Below, in pieces: positions 46,035-58,610 of a stretch of 64,000 nt of DNA (the stretch's first letter is position 1; the number at the start of each line of letters is the position of its first letter). The stretch lies in NCBI GenBank assembly GCA_004764695.1, contig SMSO01000004.1:1949501-2013500 (forward strand). The letters run 5' to 3'. The position numbers and the translations under genes were made by a program. The DNA is from Schizochytrium sp. TIO01 (lineage: Eukaryota > Sar > Bigyra > Thraustochytrida > Thraustochytriidae). A model generated the notes under the pieces. That model was not told the origin of the DNA and searched no databases. It worked only from the letters and a program-made list of their open reading frames with translations.

Positions 46035-46832
46035 TTAATGCGATCGGCGACGCAAAGTGGTTGCAATTTGACCAACGTAGTCTGAAATGCGAGGGTAAAC
46101 ATGATAGAATACTTGCAATGCAGAATGCTCAACTGGAAACCTGGCAAGGTACCGCTCGTCCCTGCCCTTTCGAGTACGCAATACGTTGGCAAGAAGTGGA
46201 ATATAAGGAGTGGCATGATTCGTGACAGAGTGAAAGAGCGACTTATGAATGCGCACACGGGTTCCTTCGATCACATATTTCATTTTAATGCCGAGCTCGA
46301 CCCCGAGCTCGACAGTGATAAAGTGCTTTACAAGCTGGGCGAAACCGTCAAAGTCAAAATCTACATCTGTCTCAAATTGTACATGATGCGAGTTCTTCTT
46401 TGGTAGTTGTTTCGTACTGGCCTTGTTAGTCATGGCAATGTGATAGGCCTCGTTCACAAAATCGGAAAGATCAAGCGTAAAGCTTCCCACCACCTCATGC
46501 ATGGTTGTGTAACCTGGAACAGCCTCATAGTAAATACTCACCTGGAGACTGACACGAGGTGGGTTCTGGTGTTTCTTCAAAATTTCGTCTACACGCGAAG
46601 TGCTTGCTACAATGTTGACAGTTCGGAGCTGCTTGCGTTTTTTTGCAGGCTCAGCATTGCTCACGTTCCAGACACTAAGATCCATACTGGATGCGTACGC
46701 AAGTCCGTCTGCCTTTAGTGCCTTCATGATAGTCCCTTCACAAACAACGTCAGGTTTTGGTGACGTCACGGACTCCTCCTCTTCAGCAGCCTTGATCATT
46801 GTCTGATCGAGTTGTTCGTAACACAACGCCAT
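46035..46832 (-). CDS. Unrecognised 265-residue protein
   Basis: ATG at 46832-46830, single open frame. The composition is that of a folded protein: acidic N-terminus (AAEEEESVTS), a basic NLS-like PAKKRKQLR near residue 65, then beta-strand-like segments (RVSLQVSIYYEAV, HEVVGSFTLDLSDFV), an acidic FETDVDFDFDGF, a helical/strand region (FITVELGVELGIKMKYVIEG), and a basic end (TTLRRRSH). No catalytic or metal-binding motif is seen. The GSFTLDLSDFV piece faintly recalls C2-type domains, but that is weak. No neighbour within 5 kb gives context. Likely a real gene because of length and non-repetitive composition; function unknown. Confidence 0.65.
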   Translation of the reverse strand: MALCYEQLDQTMIKAAEEEESVTSPKPDVVCEGTIMKALKADGLAYASSMDLSVWNVSNAEPAKKRKQLRTVNIVASTSRVDEILKKHQNPPRVSLQVSIYYEAVPGYTTMHEVVGSFTLDLSDFVNEAYHIAMTNKASTKQLPKKNSHHVQFETDVDFDFDGFAQLVKHFITVELGVELGIKMKYVIEGTRVRIHKSLFHSVTNHATPYIPLLANVLRTRKGRDERYLARFPVEHSALQVFYHVYPRISDYVGQIATTLRRRSH

Positions 46833-49120
46833 GGTCGGTAATGTTATGTGTTTGGTGATAACCTGACAGCGAGATGTTGTACAATCTCACTTCGCTGAAG
46901 GTGTAGTTTGGATTAATAACAACGTACCCTCTGGATTCCGGTCTGCTGTCCCCTTTTTAGATATCCTCCCAACGGAGAATTGACAAGTAAGCTTCTTTAG
47001 GACCCTAATTGATAGATCCTTGCTAAGTGTTAATTGCGCCTTTTCAACTCACGCCACGAGGCTGCTGATGATGACGCTAGCTTTCGTTTCTGAGTTGCAA
47101 GTCTTCGCCGAACGAATCTGCTAAGAATGGACGGCTGGAATTCACAGAGACGCCAAAAGCACAGAACCAATGCTCCAGCAGATGGGTTCCTCGTTGCCTA
47201 CAGAGAATATGATTTGATTGCCGCACGTGCACGCCAAAGGAACAGCTCTAAACACTTGAAGCCCCCGTGCCAAGCTTCCTCGTGGCACGTTTACACACGA
47301 CTTGGGCTCGCGAACTTTACAAAACGCTTGCCCTTAGAGCTGAGCTTTGCTGTCTACTTTGTTCTTCAAGGTAGAAGTCAGCTGAAGTTCGATGGTTGCT
47401 CAAGAAAGATAGCAGAACCTTGAACTCTAAGCTAACAGCTACCCTAAACAATACCAATGTAGCAATGTCTTAACTACAATCACTCAAGCAAGAAAGTTCG
47501 CTCGCTCGCTTGGTAAGGGCTTCCTTATCTCCAATGCAAGTAAAGCAACCAGCTGAACGTGCGAGTAAAAGATGTACGGGAGCAAAGACAGTTGAGATCT
47601 CGTGAAGCTGCTTCGTTCACGTGCGCGTGGAAAGAAGCGGAGGATCTCCAAAGATAAATACTTTTGCTTTTGCTTAATGATTCCTTCTTCTGTCCTCACG
47701 TCGCAGTCAGTCTTCAGAGTTGTGGCGATGCGACTGCGTATGTTGCGCGCTATTCGTTACTTGTCTCGTCTGTTCGTGTGCAAGGTGAAAAGAGATGGAC
47801 AGGCGTCTTTCTTCGATCCACACCGCTTGTGTTGAAAAAATGTCGGAATACTCAGGTTAGTGTTGGCCTACAGTAAACCCTAGCTCACCCCTATCTGGAA
47901 TCAAGCTACTCCTGCTCTCAAGCCGCTCCGGACACTATCGCTGCTTTCTTTGCTGCTTCTCTTCAACTTCAAGCTACTGCCCAGCAAAGACTGCACAGGC
48001 CCTCAGATGCCGAGTAGAAGGTTTGTTCGATTTGCTACTCAAGGCTTTGCCGAAGAAGCGCTTCACAGCCGCGTGCTAGCCTTGGCGAGCAAAAGTTCGG
48101 GCGACAGAATCAGCCGCTCGTTCGAAAGGAAGGAACCGACTGACTGACTAACTTGATTGAAGAGATTAGGAAAACAGCACACCCTTCTCCGCTGTCCTCA
48201 AGTGGCTTGCTCCTCTGCTCCACGGCACCTCAGTACCGGTGTATCTGCACAGTTCCACGTTCGCGTCGCAGTCCTCGTCTCCAGCCGCGGTCTTTGCTTG
48301 AGTCCTCCTCAAGCCTCGCTGTTTCCGCTTTGGTGGCCGCAACAACAACTCAAGTGAGCTCTACCCGAGAGATAGCCTACTCACTATTTAGTACTAGCAG
48401 AAACAATTCACAGCGCAACAAACCAAAACAAACAAACCAAACTAACAAATCCAGCCCGAAAGGAAAACAACGCGAGCACGCTCCAAGGCAGAGAAAGAGA
48501 GAGAGAAAGAATGACCTATGGAGCTAAATCTCCACGCAGGTGATGCTCCCCTTATCTGTATCGCGGCGGCTGTCTCCAGAGACTTGAGCACCCTCTGCCA
48601 AGCAGCAGCCGCAAGTAGCCGCAGGGCAAGGGCAAACAGCGGCTTATCGATGATTACGGCGGTGCTTTGATTTCCTTCTCCGCTTCTGCAGTTCTCCGCG
48701 TACACCTTTTCTAACGTATACTCTACCAGTGGTGTCGCGGTCGTGAGCCGTGCACGCGCCCTTCTTCCCCTTCCCTGTGTCTCTTATGGTAGCTAGCACT
48801 GCCTATCTATCAGCTAACAGCAGAATCAGCGTCGCCGATAGAGTTTATGTTAGGCAGCGCCTAGCGCAAGTACCCAAAAGACGGAACCTCCGCCCGCTAG
48901 CCCTCGCCTACCCTAAACAGTACCGCTACGCCGCCCTGCTAACAGATAGCAGGCAGCCGTAGAGAAAGAGGGAGAAGCAGAGAGCTGCTTCGTGGGTAGG
49001 ACTTATGTAGCAACAGCTAGGCCCTCCCGCAAAGGCGAAGAAGGCGGATGAGAGGTTCTTTGGGAAAGCTCCTTCGAGGGTTGGAAAGCTTGCGAATTGG
49101 AGGTCTGGGAAAGCGTGCGA

Positions 49121-49144
49121 GGCTGGCTGGCTGGCTGGCTGGCT
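49121..49144. repeat. (GGCT)n microsatellite
   Basis: Six GGCT units. Confidence 0.9.
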
Positions 49145-49343
49145 CGCTTGGCCAGGCCGTGCACAGGCTGAGGCGGAGGCCCGGGTGACCGGCTGGGTGC
49201 CTTCCTTCGGGACGCTGGCAGCCTGGTTTTTCTCGAGTCGGTGTCTCCGGTCGCTGATTTCTGTGTTTGCTGCCTCGATTGCTCTTGTTTTGCACCTCTG
49301 AGTCCTCTATTGGAAAACAGGAAAACAGGAAAACAGTAAAACA

Positions 49344-49398
49344 AATTCAAATTTCAAATTCAAAATTCAAAATTCAAAATTCAAAATTCCAAAATTCG
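49344..49398. repeat. (TTCAAAA)n heptanucleotide repeat
   Basis: Successive AAATTCAAA-type units, echoed by similar AATTCAAA words at 49680-49740 and near 5690-5720. Confidence 0.85.
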
Positions 49399-49580
49399 AA
49401 GAGTTGAAAACATTCGAATATTTGAATATTTGGAATTTGAAAACATCATGCTGCGACTACTACTACCTACGCAACATACATGAAAGTTCTTGCAGCTTCT
49501 CGCTGGAACCGGCTTGGCCTGGGCCAGCCCGCCTGGCCGAGCGAGGCGGCCTGGCCCTGCCTGCTCCCGCTCCCAGCCCC

Positions 49581-49600
49581 TGCCTGCCTGCCTGCCTGCC
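49581..49600. repeat. (TGCC)n microsatellite
   Basis: Five TGCC units. Confidence 0.85.
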
Positions 49601-52600
49601 TATCGAGCGACAGCGGAGTTGGTTGGTTGTTCTTCTCCTTCGGGAGCCTCTGCTTGACCCCTTTTCACACAAACCCAAAGTCCAAAATTCGTTCAAAAGC
49701 CTTCAGAATTCAAATTCAAAATTACTTTGAGAATTCAAAAATTACCGGAATGCGTCTCTCTCTCTCTCTCTTTCTCGTCTGAAAATCACGCGGATCAACT
49801 ATTTCAAAACTCGCATTGTGCTGATCTAAATCCTGTTTCGCAGACGCCGCTGCCACCTTCAGCCTCGACTGTTCTCCAGCGTTTTGCCAACTGCTGCGCT
49901 TGTGCTCTCGCCCTCGTGACTCCGCCTGGCCTCGCTCCGCTACACGATCCAGGTCCAGGCGGCCATCGCATACAAATGCTCGATACGGGGTATCGATGCA
50001 GATTCAAGTCCTTGGAATCCCATCCTATTCGCACGGCGAGGCGTGCCGCGACAATGATGGATTGGTCGTCCGTCAGTCCAGGCCGACGCAGCGTGGCGCC
50101 CGCCTTCCAGCATCCCTTCAAGCGTAAGGAAGGCGAGCTCGACCAAGACTTGATTTGCAGGAACTCCAGGTTTGGAGAGTAAGTGAGATAGCTTCATTCC
50201 TCAAGTTTCATTCCGAGCGACATCAGAACTCTTGAAATGTCAGACAAAGCCAGAGCCAAAGTCGAAGCTGGCTGTTCTCGAGCCCAGACAGGGCCCGCCC
50301 CCCCCCTTCACATCTGCGTCAGTACCCCGTGCCACGCAGATTCTTCGTGTGGCTTCCGAAGTCTCTGGATTTGCAAAGTTTCAACTTGAACTCAAACTTG
50401 AACTTCCTTTCAACAAACACTCCACTTCGCGCAATCAGGCCTGACCCACTACTTACCGGACACCACGCATACCTAGGATATCCTCGCTTTGCTACGCCTG
50501 TGCGACGACATCACTTCCACTCTTGCAGAGCCGGTTACCAAGCAAAGTACATAACCAATCGCGGCTCAAGGCTGAGTGCGAGTATTACTGGAATACAAAC
50601 AGATTCTCCATGACGTCGAGAGCTGGATGCGCAACCCATTTTGATTCGCAAAGGGACTGAAGAAAACACGAGAGTTGAAGGAGGCAAAGACGCCGCCTCG
50701 AGCTGGTTGGCACTACTTTGGGCGCATGTCCTGAGAGTAGCGGCATCTTTTGTTCAGGCAAGAGGCTCTCTGGGGTGACCAACCTCGTGCTGCTATCCTC
50801 CTTTACGGGTTACTCACTACCGCAGGTATCCTTGCCAGCCCGAGACTGCTGTTTCTGCAGCCAGCTCCAACTCGCGCCAGACGAGAAACGCCTAGTCCCT
50901 TAAAGCGAATCAGGTGGGTTGTAGAGCTTAGCAGACACGATGTCAGCATCAGCTATGTAGTTCAAGGAATGTTCAATGTCAGGTATGAACAGAGGGCGTT
51001 TCGAGCTGGGCCTGCACGATAACTTGTGCGATTGCCGAGCAGGCCGATTACCAGCTCAGGCGGTAGACAGAAAGCTCTGGATCGAGCTGGGCCCTTGAAA
51101 TATGGTTTTATGCAAATTGGGTGACCGTGTGCACGTCAAATAATGGCTTGGGCGCGTTCGACTGTCTCGCTGCGCCCAAATGGGTCCAGGGGAAAGGGTT
51201 GGAGGAGCAAGCTATGATATTCTTGTTCTTTTTGCATGTTCTTTTTCTTAGTAGTGTTTTGGAAAAAGTTTTTTCTCCTTCTTCTTTTCTTCAGCTTTCA
51301 AGCCTAGCTGGGAAAATAGTTTGCAAATGCGATTCTTGGGACATCGCTTCAGGATATTAGAAGTTTCTTTCCTCCATTATCCTAGGTCGAGCTCTATTCG
51401 CTACTTTCAGATAGTAACGCTGATCGAGTTTGTATGTCCTGGTACTTCGTCAAGATTGTAATGGTAATGCAGTCCGGCAGGTAGACAATCTAAAAGTGAG
51501 CAAAAGAAGAGGAAAGAGGAAAAGAAAAGAAAAAATGAGAAATAGTGCTCACGCGATCAGGGTGTCGAGAGAGCACTTCAATAGTGCGCCGCATATCAAA
51601 GGCAAAAGAGTGTTCTCAACGGTGGTTACTGTCGAGAATGAATCAGTCACGGTGCAGGCAGAAATCAAATCACTGGCTGCGACACTATGCCAGCTGTTGA
51701 GCAACCATCCATCGCATCGACCTTTTCAATGCATGAAGTGTAGGTTTGCATCATGGCCCGGACGCACCACCTTCTACTAGAGCCTACTACTAATCAACAA
51801 GTGAAAGAAGTGAAAATTAAAGTGATCCGCAGATTTAAAAAAGGAAAATGAAATGAAATAAAGCGCCTACCTGGTTGGGCTACTCAGGCTGAGAAGACAG
51901 GCAGCTAGCACCTGATAGTACCCGATGCACTTCATGAAATGTAATGTATTGTCTTCATCATCAGATGGAGGCGCGGACAATGGAAAAAATCAACCTAGTT
52001 TGATATGCCTTTTCAAGGTGGTGTGTATTGGCACGATCACAAAGTACCAGGTACTTTTCAAATGGGCCGACGACCTCTCTGACATTGGACACGAGCGCCC
52101 ACACGATGTTCCAAAGACTCGAAAGCTCGAAGCTTTCAAGACAAGTAACCAAGACCTGGTAGTTAGTTGTGCGACTTCTGCTACAAAGGAATTCATGAAT
52201 GATACAAATATGTAATTGAGAGATATACTATGCTAGAAAATGAAAGGAAGACATGGGCCACTGGTATTTTTAAGTCCACGATAGTGACCTTGAGGGTTCA
52301 ATTGGGAATGCAAGAACCTGGCACCTCTGTATACCAAAGCTGCCTTAATCGTGCCAAGCAAAACCATTGCCAAAAAAAAAAATCTCCAAAAGCGGTCAGT
52401 TCTTACTTCAGGTACATGCAACGAAGTTTTGAAGTGGGGTAATTTTTAGAATTGGCCTTGCTTCTATGCTGCGCGCGGGATTTGTCCTTGCAAATATGAT
52501 GGTTGAGAGACGTGTTCTACACTCTGTGTAGTGGTGGAGGGAAATAAAACTTCCCAGTATGTTTATTTGTCTTCGCTAGTTCTGGTCCAAACGGGATTCC

Positions 52601-52687
52601 AGGGTGGTGCAATAATGAGAAAAAAGATTGAGTCACCGAGAGAGTTAAATTGATCGCGTACCAGAGGAAGCACATTTCCACCGTAAT

Positions 52688-54088
52688 TTACAATTTTCGG
52701 TATCCTTGCTCAACAGGCTCTGGTCTGGGTTTTGGCGTCATAAAAAAGCGCCCGAGCAAAAGTCCGATGAATAGAACCAAAATATGAGACAACACCCCAC
52801 CTGTTATCATATCCGAAGCAATTCCCACTAATGGAGACGGTGTGAACTTGATTGCGCTAGGGCAAAGCTCAACCATAGACATGGGGCAGCTCTTCACGAG
52901 GTGCATCGTACGAAATTCGTTTGATGGGACAGAGCCACGAAAGCCTCCAGAGGCCCATGTGGATGAGGAATGGGTCACGTTGTTGTCCACCACAAAAGTG
53001 TTGCCCGAGATACTAGTATAATCTGGCGTTAAAAGATGCAAGATCATGTCTCCCAAGTCTCGAGGATCGATAGGGGGCCACAAGTGGCTGCCGTACTTCA
53101 GTGGAAGTCGCGGATCCGTAGATTTCACGTCTTCACAAGGACACCCCAATCCAGTGCCGCCATCGGGACATGTGCCATCCTCAATGATTGTCTTTTCCTT
53201 AGTATCATGCGCGTAGCACTGGTAAGTTTGCATGGCATCAATTTGCTCGAGTTCTGTACCGTTCTTGGTCAGCTTGGATCCGCGCACCTGGTTCCAAGTA
53301 AGCGGTGTATTGACAAGGCCTGGGGCTACAACATTTGCACTGAGTTGACCCTCATAAAACGCTGCAAGAGAGCGAGTCATGCTTACAATGCCGCTTTTGC
53401 TGATTCCGTACAAGTCACAACCTGGGCACGGCATGAGCGCTTCTTCTGAACTGAGGTGTACAAGCCGAGGTATAAAGCCGGGGCCTGACTCATCGCCAGT
53501 AAGTTTCCACATGCGGAGAGCCTCCGCGCTGATGTACATGGACCCGTACAAGTTATTCAAGACCGGGTCGAACTTGGAGTTAAAAACATCATCAGGGATA
53601 TCACCCAGAGAGACGCCAATGTAGCCAGCAATGCCGGCAGTGTTAATCACAGCGTGTACGGGCTCCCTTGCCGCAGCCGCTTGCAGCGTCTCTGCGACCT
53701 GCTCACGTTTCCAGATATTCGCTCTTGAAATATCAATTTTGGCATTGGCATTGTCGCAGTGATCACGGTTTTGGCCAACCTCTTGTAGAACTTTTTGTGC
53801 AGCTAAAAGTTGCTGTTCATTTTGTGCTACAAGCAGGACACGATCGGCACATTCTTGAATTGCCATCGCCGCCGTCGCGAAGCCAATGCCACTGCTACCA
53901 CCAAAGACGACCACATGCATTCCGCGGGCACGTTCGCCTGCATGGCCTTCCGTCACAAATCTGAGCGTGTCAGGGATATCTTGGTCGTCTCCATTCCTCA
54001 CTTGCGTATCTTCAAAGCTCGTCAAGGCTTCATTCACTCCGCCTCCGTCGCCTTTGCCGTCGTGGGCAATACCGACTTCGCCGCTCAT
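52688..54088 (-). CDS. Short-chain dehydrogenase/reductase with Cys-rich insert and C-terminal membrane anchor
   Basis: 466 residues from the ATG at 54088. Rossmann-fold SDR: nucleotide-binding GGSSGIG at residues 63-69, NTAG at 149-152, catalytic Ser at 213/214, Tyr227 and Lys231 in YGISK, and APGLVNTP at 255-262. The glycine motif supports NAD(P)H binding. A ~60-residue N-terminal extension precedes the core. After the PG motif comes a Cys-containing insert (about 285-320: QCYAHD, GTCPDGG, LGCPCED), then the C-terminal SDR part (GNTFVVDNN). A hydrophobic segment (about 432-450, HILVLFIGLLLG) near the end predicts tail anchoring, perhaps in the ER as in 3-ketodihydrosphingosine reductases, though similarity to that family is only general. 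Substrate unknown. Isolated gene. Confidence 0.8.
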   Translation of the reverse strand: MSGEVGIAHDGKGDGGGVNEALTSFEDTQVRNGDDQDIPDTLRFVTEGHAGERARGMHVVVFGGSSGIGFATAAMAIQECADRVLLVAQNEQQLLAAQKVLQEVGQNRDHCDNANAKIDISRANIWKREQVAETLQAAAAREPVHAVINTAGIAGYIGVSLGDIPDDVFNSKFDPVLNNLYGSMYISAEALRMWKLTGDESGPGFIPRLVHLSSEEALMPCPGCDLYGISKSGIVSMTRSLAAFYEGQLSANVVAPGLVNTPLTWNQVRGSKLTKNGTELEQIDAMQTYQCYAHDTKEKTIIEDGTCPDGGTGLGCPCEDVKSTDPRLPLKYGSHLWPPIDPRDLGDMILHLLTPDYTSISGNTFVVDNNVTHSSSTWASGGFRGSVPSNEFRTMHLVKSCPMSMVELCPSAIKFTPSPLVGIASDMITGGVLSHILVLFIGLLLGRFFMTPKPRPEPVEQGYRKL

Positions 54089-57000
54089 GGTGGCAAGAGC
54101 AGCACAAGCGGGCCACTCTTTGACTAGGGACTTCTAGCAAATCAGATGAATTAAAATCACCAAGCCCCGTCGCAACACTGAGAGGGGGCAGAGGGGGCGG
54201 CACGCCGAAAGTAGTCTTGAATACGAATTGATTGCCTTTGCCTCGCTTTGACATCGATTTCTTCTCCAATTTCCTTCTTTCTTTTTCTTCTCTCTTCTAA
54301 TACTTGTCTTAATCATTTAGTTAGCGAGAGTTCTAGGAGTACAATGCAGCACTCTTTTCTTTTTCTGTTTCGCCTCAGGGCACTTGAGGAAGCACTGGGA
54401 ATAGTAGGACAGAGCTTTTAGAGCCTGCCGAGGCTAAAATAGCAACTGCATCACGACCATTACGAGGATCAACCTGTTTTTCAAAGTCTTCAAACATGCC
54501 AGACAGAGAGCGCTCGACATTCTTCTAGTCGTTGGCTGCGAAGTCCTTGTCAATTGATGAATCCTTGCAGGAACCTGCCGCAACAAGCCAGCACTTTATA
54601 ATTACCTTATTTACTAAGTAGTCAAGTAGACAAGCCTAACCGCAAATTAACTTATTCGAAGCGCCCCCGAAGCTAGGTAGAGTTCTTCACGTGAAAACGA
54701 AGTGAAAACATTTCCATACCTGTCTCAATGTCTTAGGTAGATCTTCTGCCAAGGTTTCACGCTTGGTCCGGGGTGGTATCGAAGGCACAATGGTGCTGAA
54801 AACGCTTCAGTCAGACTCGAGAATATAAAGCGTTCTGGGCGTTTCTAGTAGGCGATGTCCGGCTTTAAGTGTGAGCTAGATCGAAACGATGCGTCTTAAT
54901 TACTAAGTGTGGTGACTTTCCTCCATTGATCCATTTGCCATCTGTTGTTTATAACGGTGGGGATTAAGATTTACGGATGAACCCTTAACTTTTATGTTTG
55001 AGCGCAGGGGCGTAGTAGGCAGGCAGTTAAACTCTTGACAACAACACAACTGCCGTAAGCGTTGTGATGTAGAGTATCCATCTGAAAAAAGACGAAAGTT
55101 TCTGTCCGAAACGGAGGTAACATTAGTGCCACTCCAGCCAAAGGTTTTGATGATATGAGACCTCTTGTTATGTACGTGAGTGATACGCCATCGAGAAGAA
55201 AGGTAGAAAAGAAGAGGAGGGAACCTGATTTTGTATCATTGATTGATAGATAGATAGGAGGGGAGCATGAGCTTGAATGATGACTTGACTCGACTTGAGC
55301 AACTGATTTGGTATGTCTCATGTGAGATACTTAATTTAAACTTGATTACAATATAAATTAGCTTGCGTTCTACCAACTTAAAAGTTGAAGTACATTACAA
55401 AACCCATCTCTTACTTTCTTGGAGCCTTGCGTTTGACAGAGGTCACGCGTTTCATTTTTTAAGGCAACAAGAATGAATTAAGAAGGGTGTTGTACTCTCA
55501 GCTTGGTATCTGATATTATTTCTTTATGAGAAAGTCGGATGAAATTCGCTTCTTCAGATATGCGTATCTTGTAGTCAATCACAAAACATAGTACAAACTC
55601 CAAGCATGGAAGTCGTATGAGTTCTTATAACTCAACGTGGATCATCGTCACTTGTAAATTTATCGATTTCACTCTAAGTGGGAAAAGTAATAAAAGTTCT
55701 ACATCAGGTCCTAAGGAGATAAGTACAACAATGAGTTTCTATGTTGGATGATTGTTGCAGATCATATTGTCAGAAAATGACACGCTCTATTTAAATTGAT
55801 GGCCTTCTTTTGCATCTTTGTTTTTATTAAGGTAGATGTAAATTAGAAAACAAATGTTGCGTACTTGCAGACTACTGTTGTACTCATTTTTCATTGCATC
55901 GATGATATTCTGTTGAAATATGAGGCGAAGTCAAATAGAAAGTACCTAGAAGACTTATAATATGCGGAACTGACTCACTCTGAGCTACGCAATTCCCTGG
56001 CACATGAACAGAATTCCACCGCTTAGTAGAGATATGTTGCAAACTTCCTAGTACTATCCCTAACGCACTTTTCAAAAAATACTATTAAGGGTACGATGGG
56101 CGGTCACCCCAGAGACGAGGCACATGAGAACATTTGTCAGCTAGTTTGACGGTTCGAAGAGCTTCTGCTCTTTCTAATTGCCCTCGGATGTGCTATGAAA
56201 ACACAAGTTCTTGAGATAGTGCATCTGTCATTCTTTCCATGAACGACATGTACCCTAAGAAAATTGGAACTTTTCGAATCTCAAAGATCCTTGACGACAT
56301 CAGCTTTATTTAGTAAGACATAATCGTCAGCACAAATATTTATACTGAGCAAGACAAATCGTTCTTCAGAGCTCCCATCAATATTTCAATAGATCGAAAG
56401 GTGTAAGTACATTGCAAGATAATAATGATCTCCAAACAATTTAAAATAAAATTATATAGCTTAGCCCTGTATTTATATTTAATTAAAAAAATATACAAGC
56501 CAAAAACTTAAATAAAATAGGAGTAGGAATGCAAAAAATTGCAACCTAGCTAGGAACCTTAGAACTTTTCTAAGAATAAATATTTAAAAGTAATTATTGG
56601 AATATTAGGCTTCTTTCTTTCTTTCTTTCTTTCTTTCTCTCTTTCTTGAAAACTTAGAATGGTCATGGAACACCGTGCGATGCGAAACGAAAGCTGCAGC
56701 GCGTGTGTAAATTTCAATGCGTCTTCAATATACGCCCGTCGAGTTTCTATTGGTGGATGAACGATGTAGATCCCTACGCTGCTGCAGCCAACCACTTAAA
56801 AAAAATCAGACTTAGTAAACGAGGGCTGGCGCACACCGCTCGGAATTGCTGGGAACGAGATCGCTGTCGAACCGCACTTGAGATTACAATCTATGGGTAA
56901 CATTGCGAGAGCTCTTGCAGTTTGTTTGAGCTCCACTTTTGCAGGAGTCGAGCAGTCTGCTGCATCAACTAATAATCCAAAAATTCTCTGGTGTCAAGCC

Positions 57001-58610
57001 TGTTCATTATATAGCTGAAGTCCAAGTACCCTCGCTGGTTGAGAGTGAGTATCTTCTGTGCCCTCGAATTTGAGACTATTGACTCGAGTTCCTCAAGGCA
57101 AAAAGTTCTCGATGCGAGCTCTAAATACTCACGTACGTTCACACGCACGCCCACGCTCCTCAGTCACAGTAAGAATATCCCTCACGCTCAAGCTTGCAGT
57201 TCTCTTCTAAGGCGAGCCTTTACAAGCATGGGGGAGCGAGCGAGGGAGCGAGCGATTTCTCTGCTTTACCTTAAGAAACACTGCTGCTGCTCAGCACCGT
57301 GGAAATGTGCCACTAAGAGACTCAGAATACTTGCATCCATGGCCGCAGGGGCCATAGCATTCGAATGGACTCTCGCATTAGGAGCGCCTTCGTGGACGAA
57401 GTCTAAGGATCAACTTTTTCAAGAAAAGAACAATTCTATAAAAATTAAAACTAGAAAAAGGACAAATTGAGATTCCTATGGTGATGCAACTATAATTAAT
57501 TTCTACCATTGCATGTGACCCATAGGAATGTTTAGCTTCCTTCCATATACGCTGCTCTTGGCTATATAAATAGTTAAGAAAATTAGTGTAGAAGACCAAT
57601 GAGATAATTTTAGCCTCAGTCGAAGGCGCCCAGGTTAGTGTCGTGCGGACCAGCATGCCATAGTCGTGGTTTCCAGCTAGCTGTTCAAGACCACCTACTA
57701 GGCCGGCCCTTCCACTTGAGTAATGCTGGCAGTCTGAACTTCTTGCAAGTCGTTCTTTTCTTGAAGTTTCTTGACCGCTTTGAGCTAAATCGAAATGGGA
57801 CTATGAATAGATATGACGATTGATAGAAGGAAGTAATGAAAATACTTTCCATCCCACCATTCCTCTTACTCACGCAGGTGTGCGCTTACATTGTTCAGTA
57901 TATACCCCCCTATCGCATTCAATTCTATCGGGGAGGAAGCGTAAATGAGAGTCCTGAGGGGTATTAAGGACAAAGTGCTGTGCACGCGCGTGCTTCGGCG
58001 TATAGTAGAGGGTGCGTTTCGTACAGAAGAACAGGATGTCTATTCATAATCATTTTACCATTCTAATAATTGTCGGAGTGAATATATGATATAAATGCAG
58101 TAGGGGTGGGCGGCCGAGGAAAAGCGAGCGAGGCATCCTAACAGTGCACCTACAGACTACTTACTATATAAAGTTCACTGAGCCAGTTGAGGTAAGCCAG
58201 CGAGGGCGAGTGTGCGCAGCAATACACGCACGTGAATCGATAAGAGGCTTGAAAAAGAAGATCAAGATAATGAGAAATGTGATGGGCGTGGGGGCTATAG
58301 TTTAGTTTCCCTGTGTATTTTGTTTAGAATGATTGATCACTGGTCTGAGACCATGTTCGCTAGGTTCTGATTCCCTTGCCACTCTTTGTGAACTTTATTT
58401 TACAATCGTATTTCATCACTTGAAGCATTGCTACTTTTAAGATTTCTAAAGTAAAAAAGAGTACTACTAGGAATTATAAGTTTACCTACGTAATACTGCG
58501 TAACAGAGAAAGTGTTATAGGTAGTAGAGGAAGATGAGTTCGAAAAAGACTCGACGAACGACGCGGAGTTTGTAGGGCTGCAGCAAACTACTAGAACGTG
58601 GTGAGCCCCA
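54089..58610. other. Gene-poor intergenic region
   Basis: About 4.5 kb with no recognisable gene. (CTTT)n at 56610-56647; GATA-type TAGATAGATAGG near 55247. The right end is the upstream region of the sorting nexin gene. Open frames such as 57039-57470 lack domains. Confidence 0.55.
56610..56647. repeat. (CTTT)n microsatellite
   Basis: About nine CTTT units with one CTCT interruption. Confidence 0.9.

Larger units (their letters stand above)
46833..52687. other. Gene-poor region with a GC-richer, repeat-rich core
   Basis: About 5.9 kb with no recognisable gene. The part from about 47.5 to 51 kb is GC-richer than the rest and has many medium open frames on both strands, none with a domain (for example 47127-47423, 48153-48527, 49727-50182). 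Microsatellites: (GGCT)n 49121-49144, GGAAAACA units 49313-49340, TTCAAAA units 49344-49398, (TGCC)n 49581-49600, (CT)n 49754-49776. A spliced gene with short exons cannot be excluded. Confidence 0.5.

Noticed and set aside
47127-47423. 98-codon open frame divergent from the 265-residue gene
   Set aside because: Has an ATG and mixed composition, but no recognised motif; too weak to call without transcript data.
49003-49350. 115-codon minus-strand open frame, Pro/Gln/Ser-rich
   Set aside because: Created by GGCT and related repeats; overlapping frames are open too and none has a domain.
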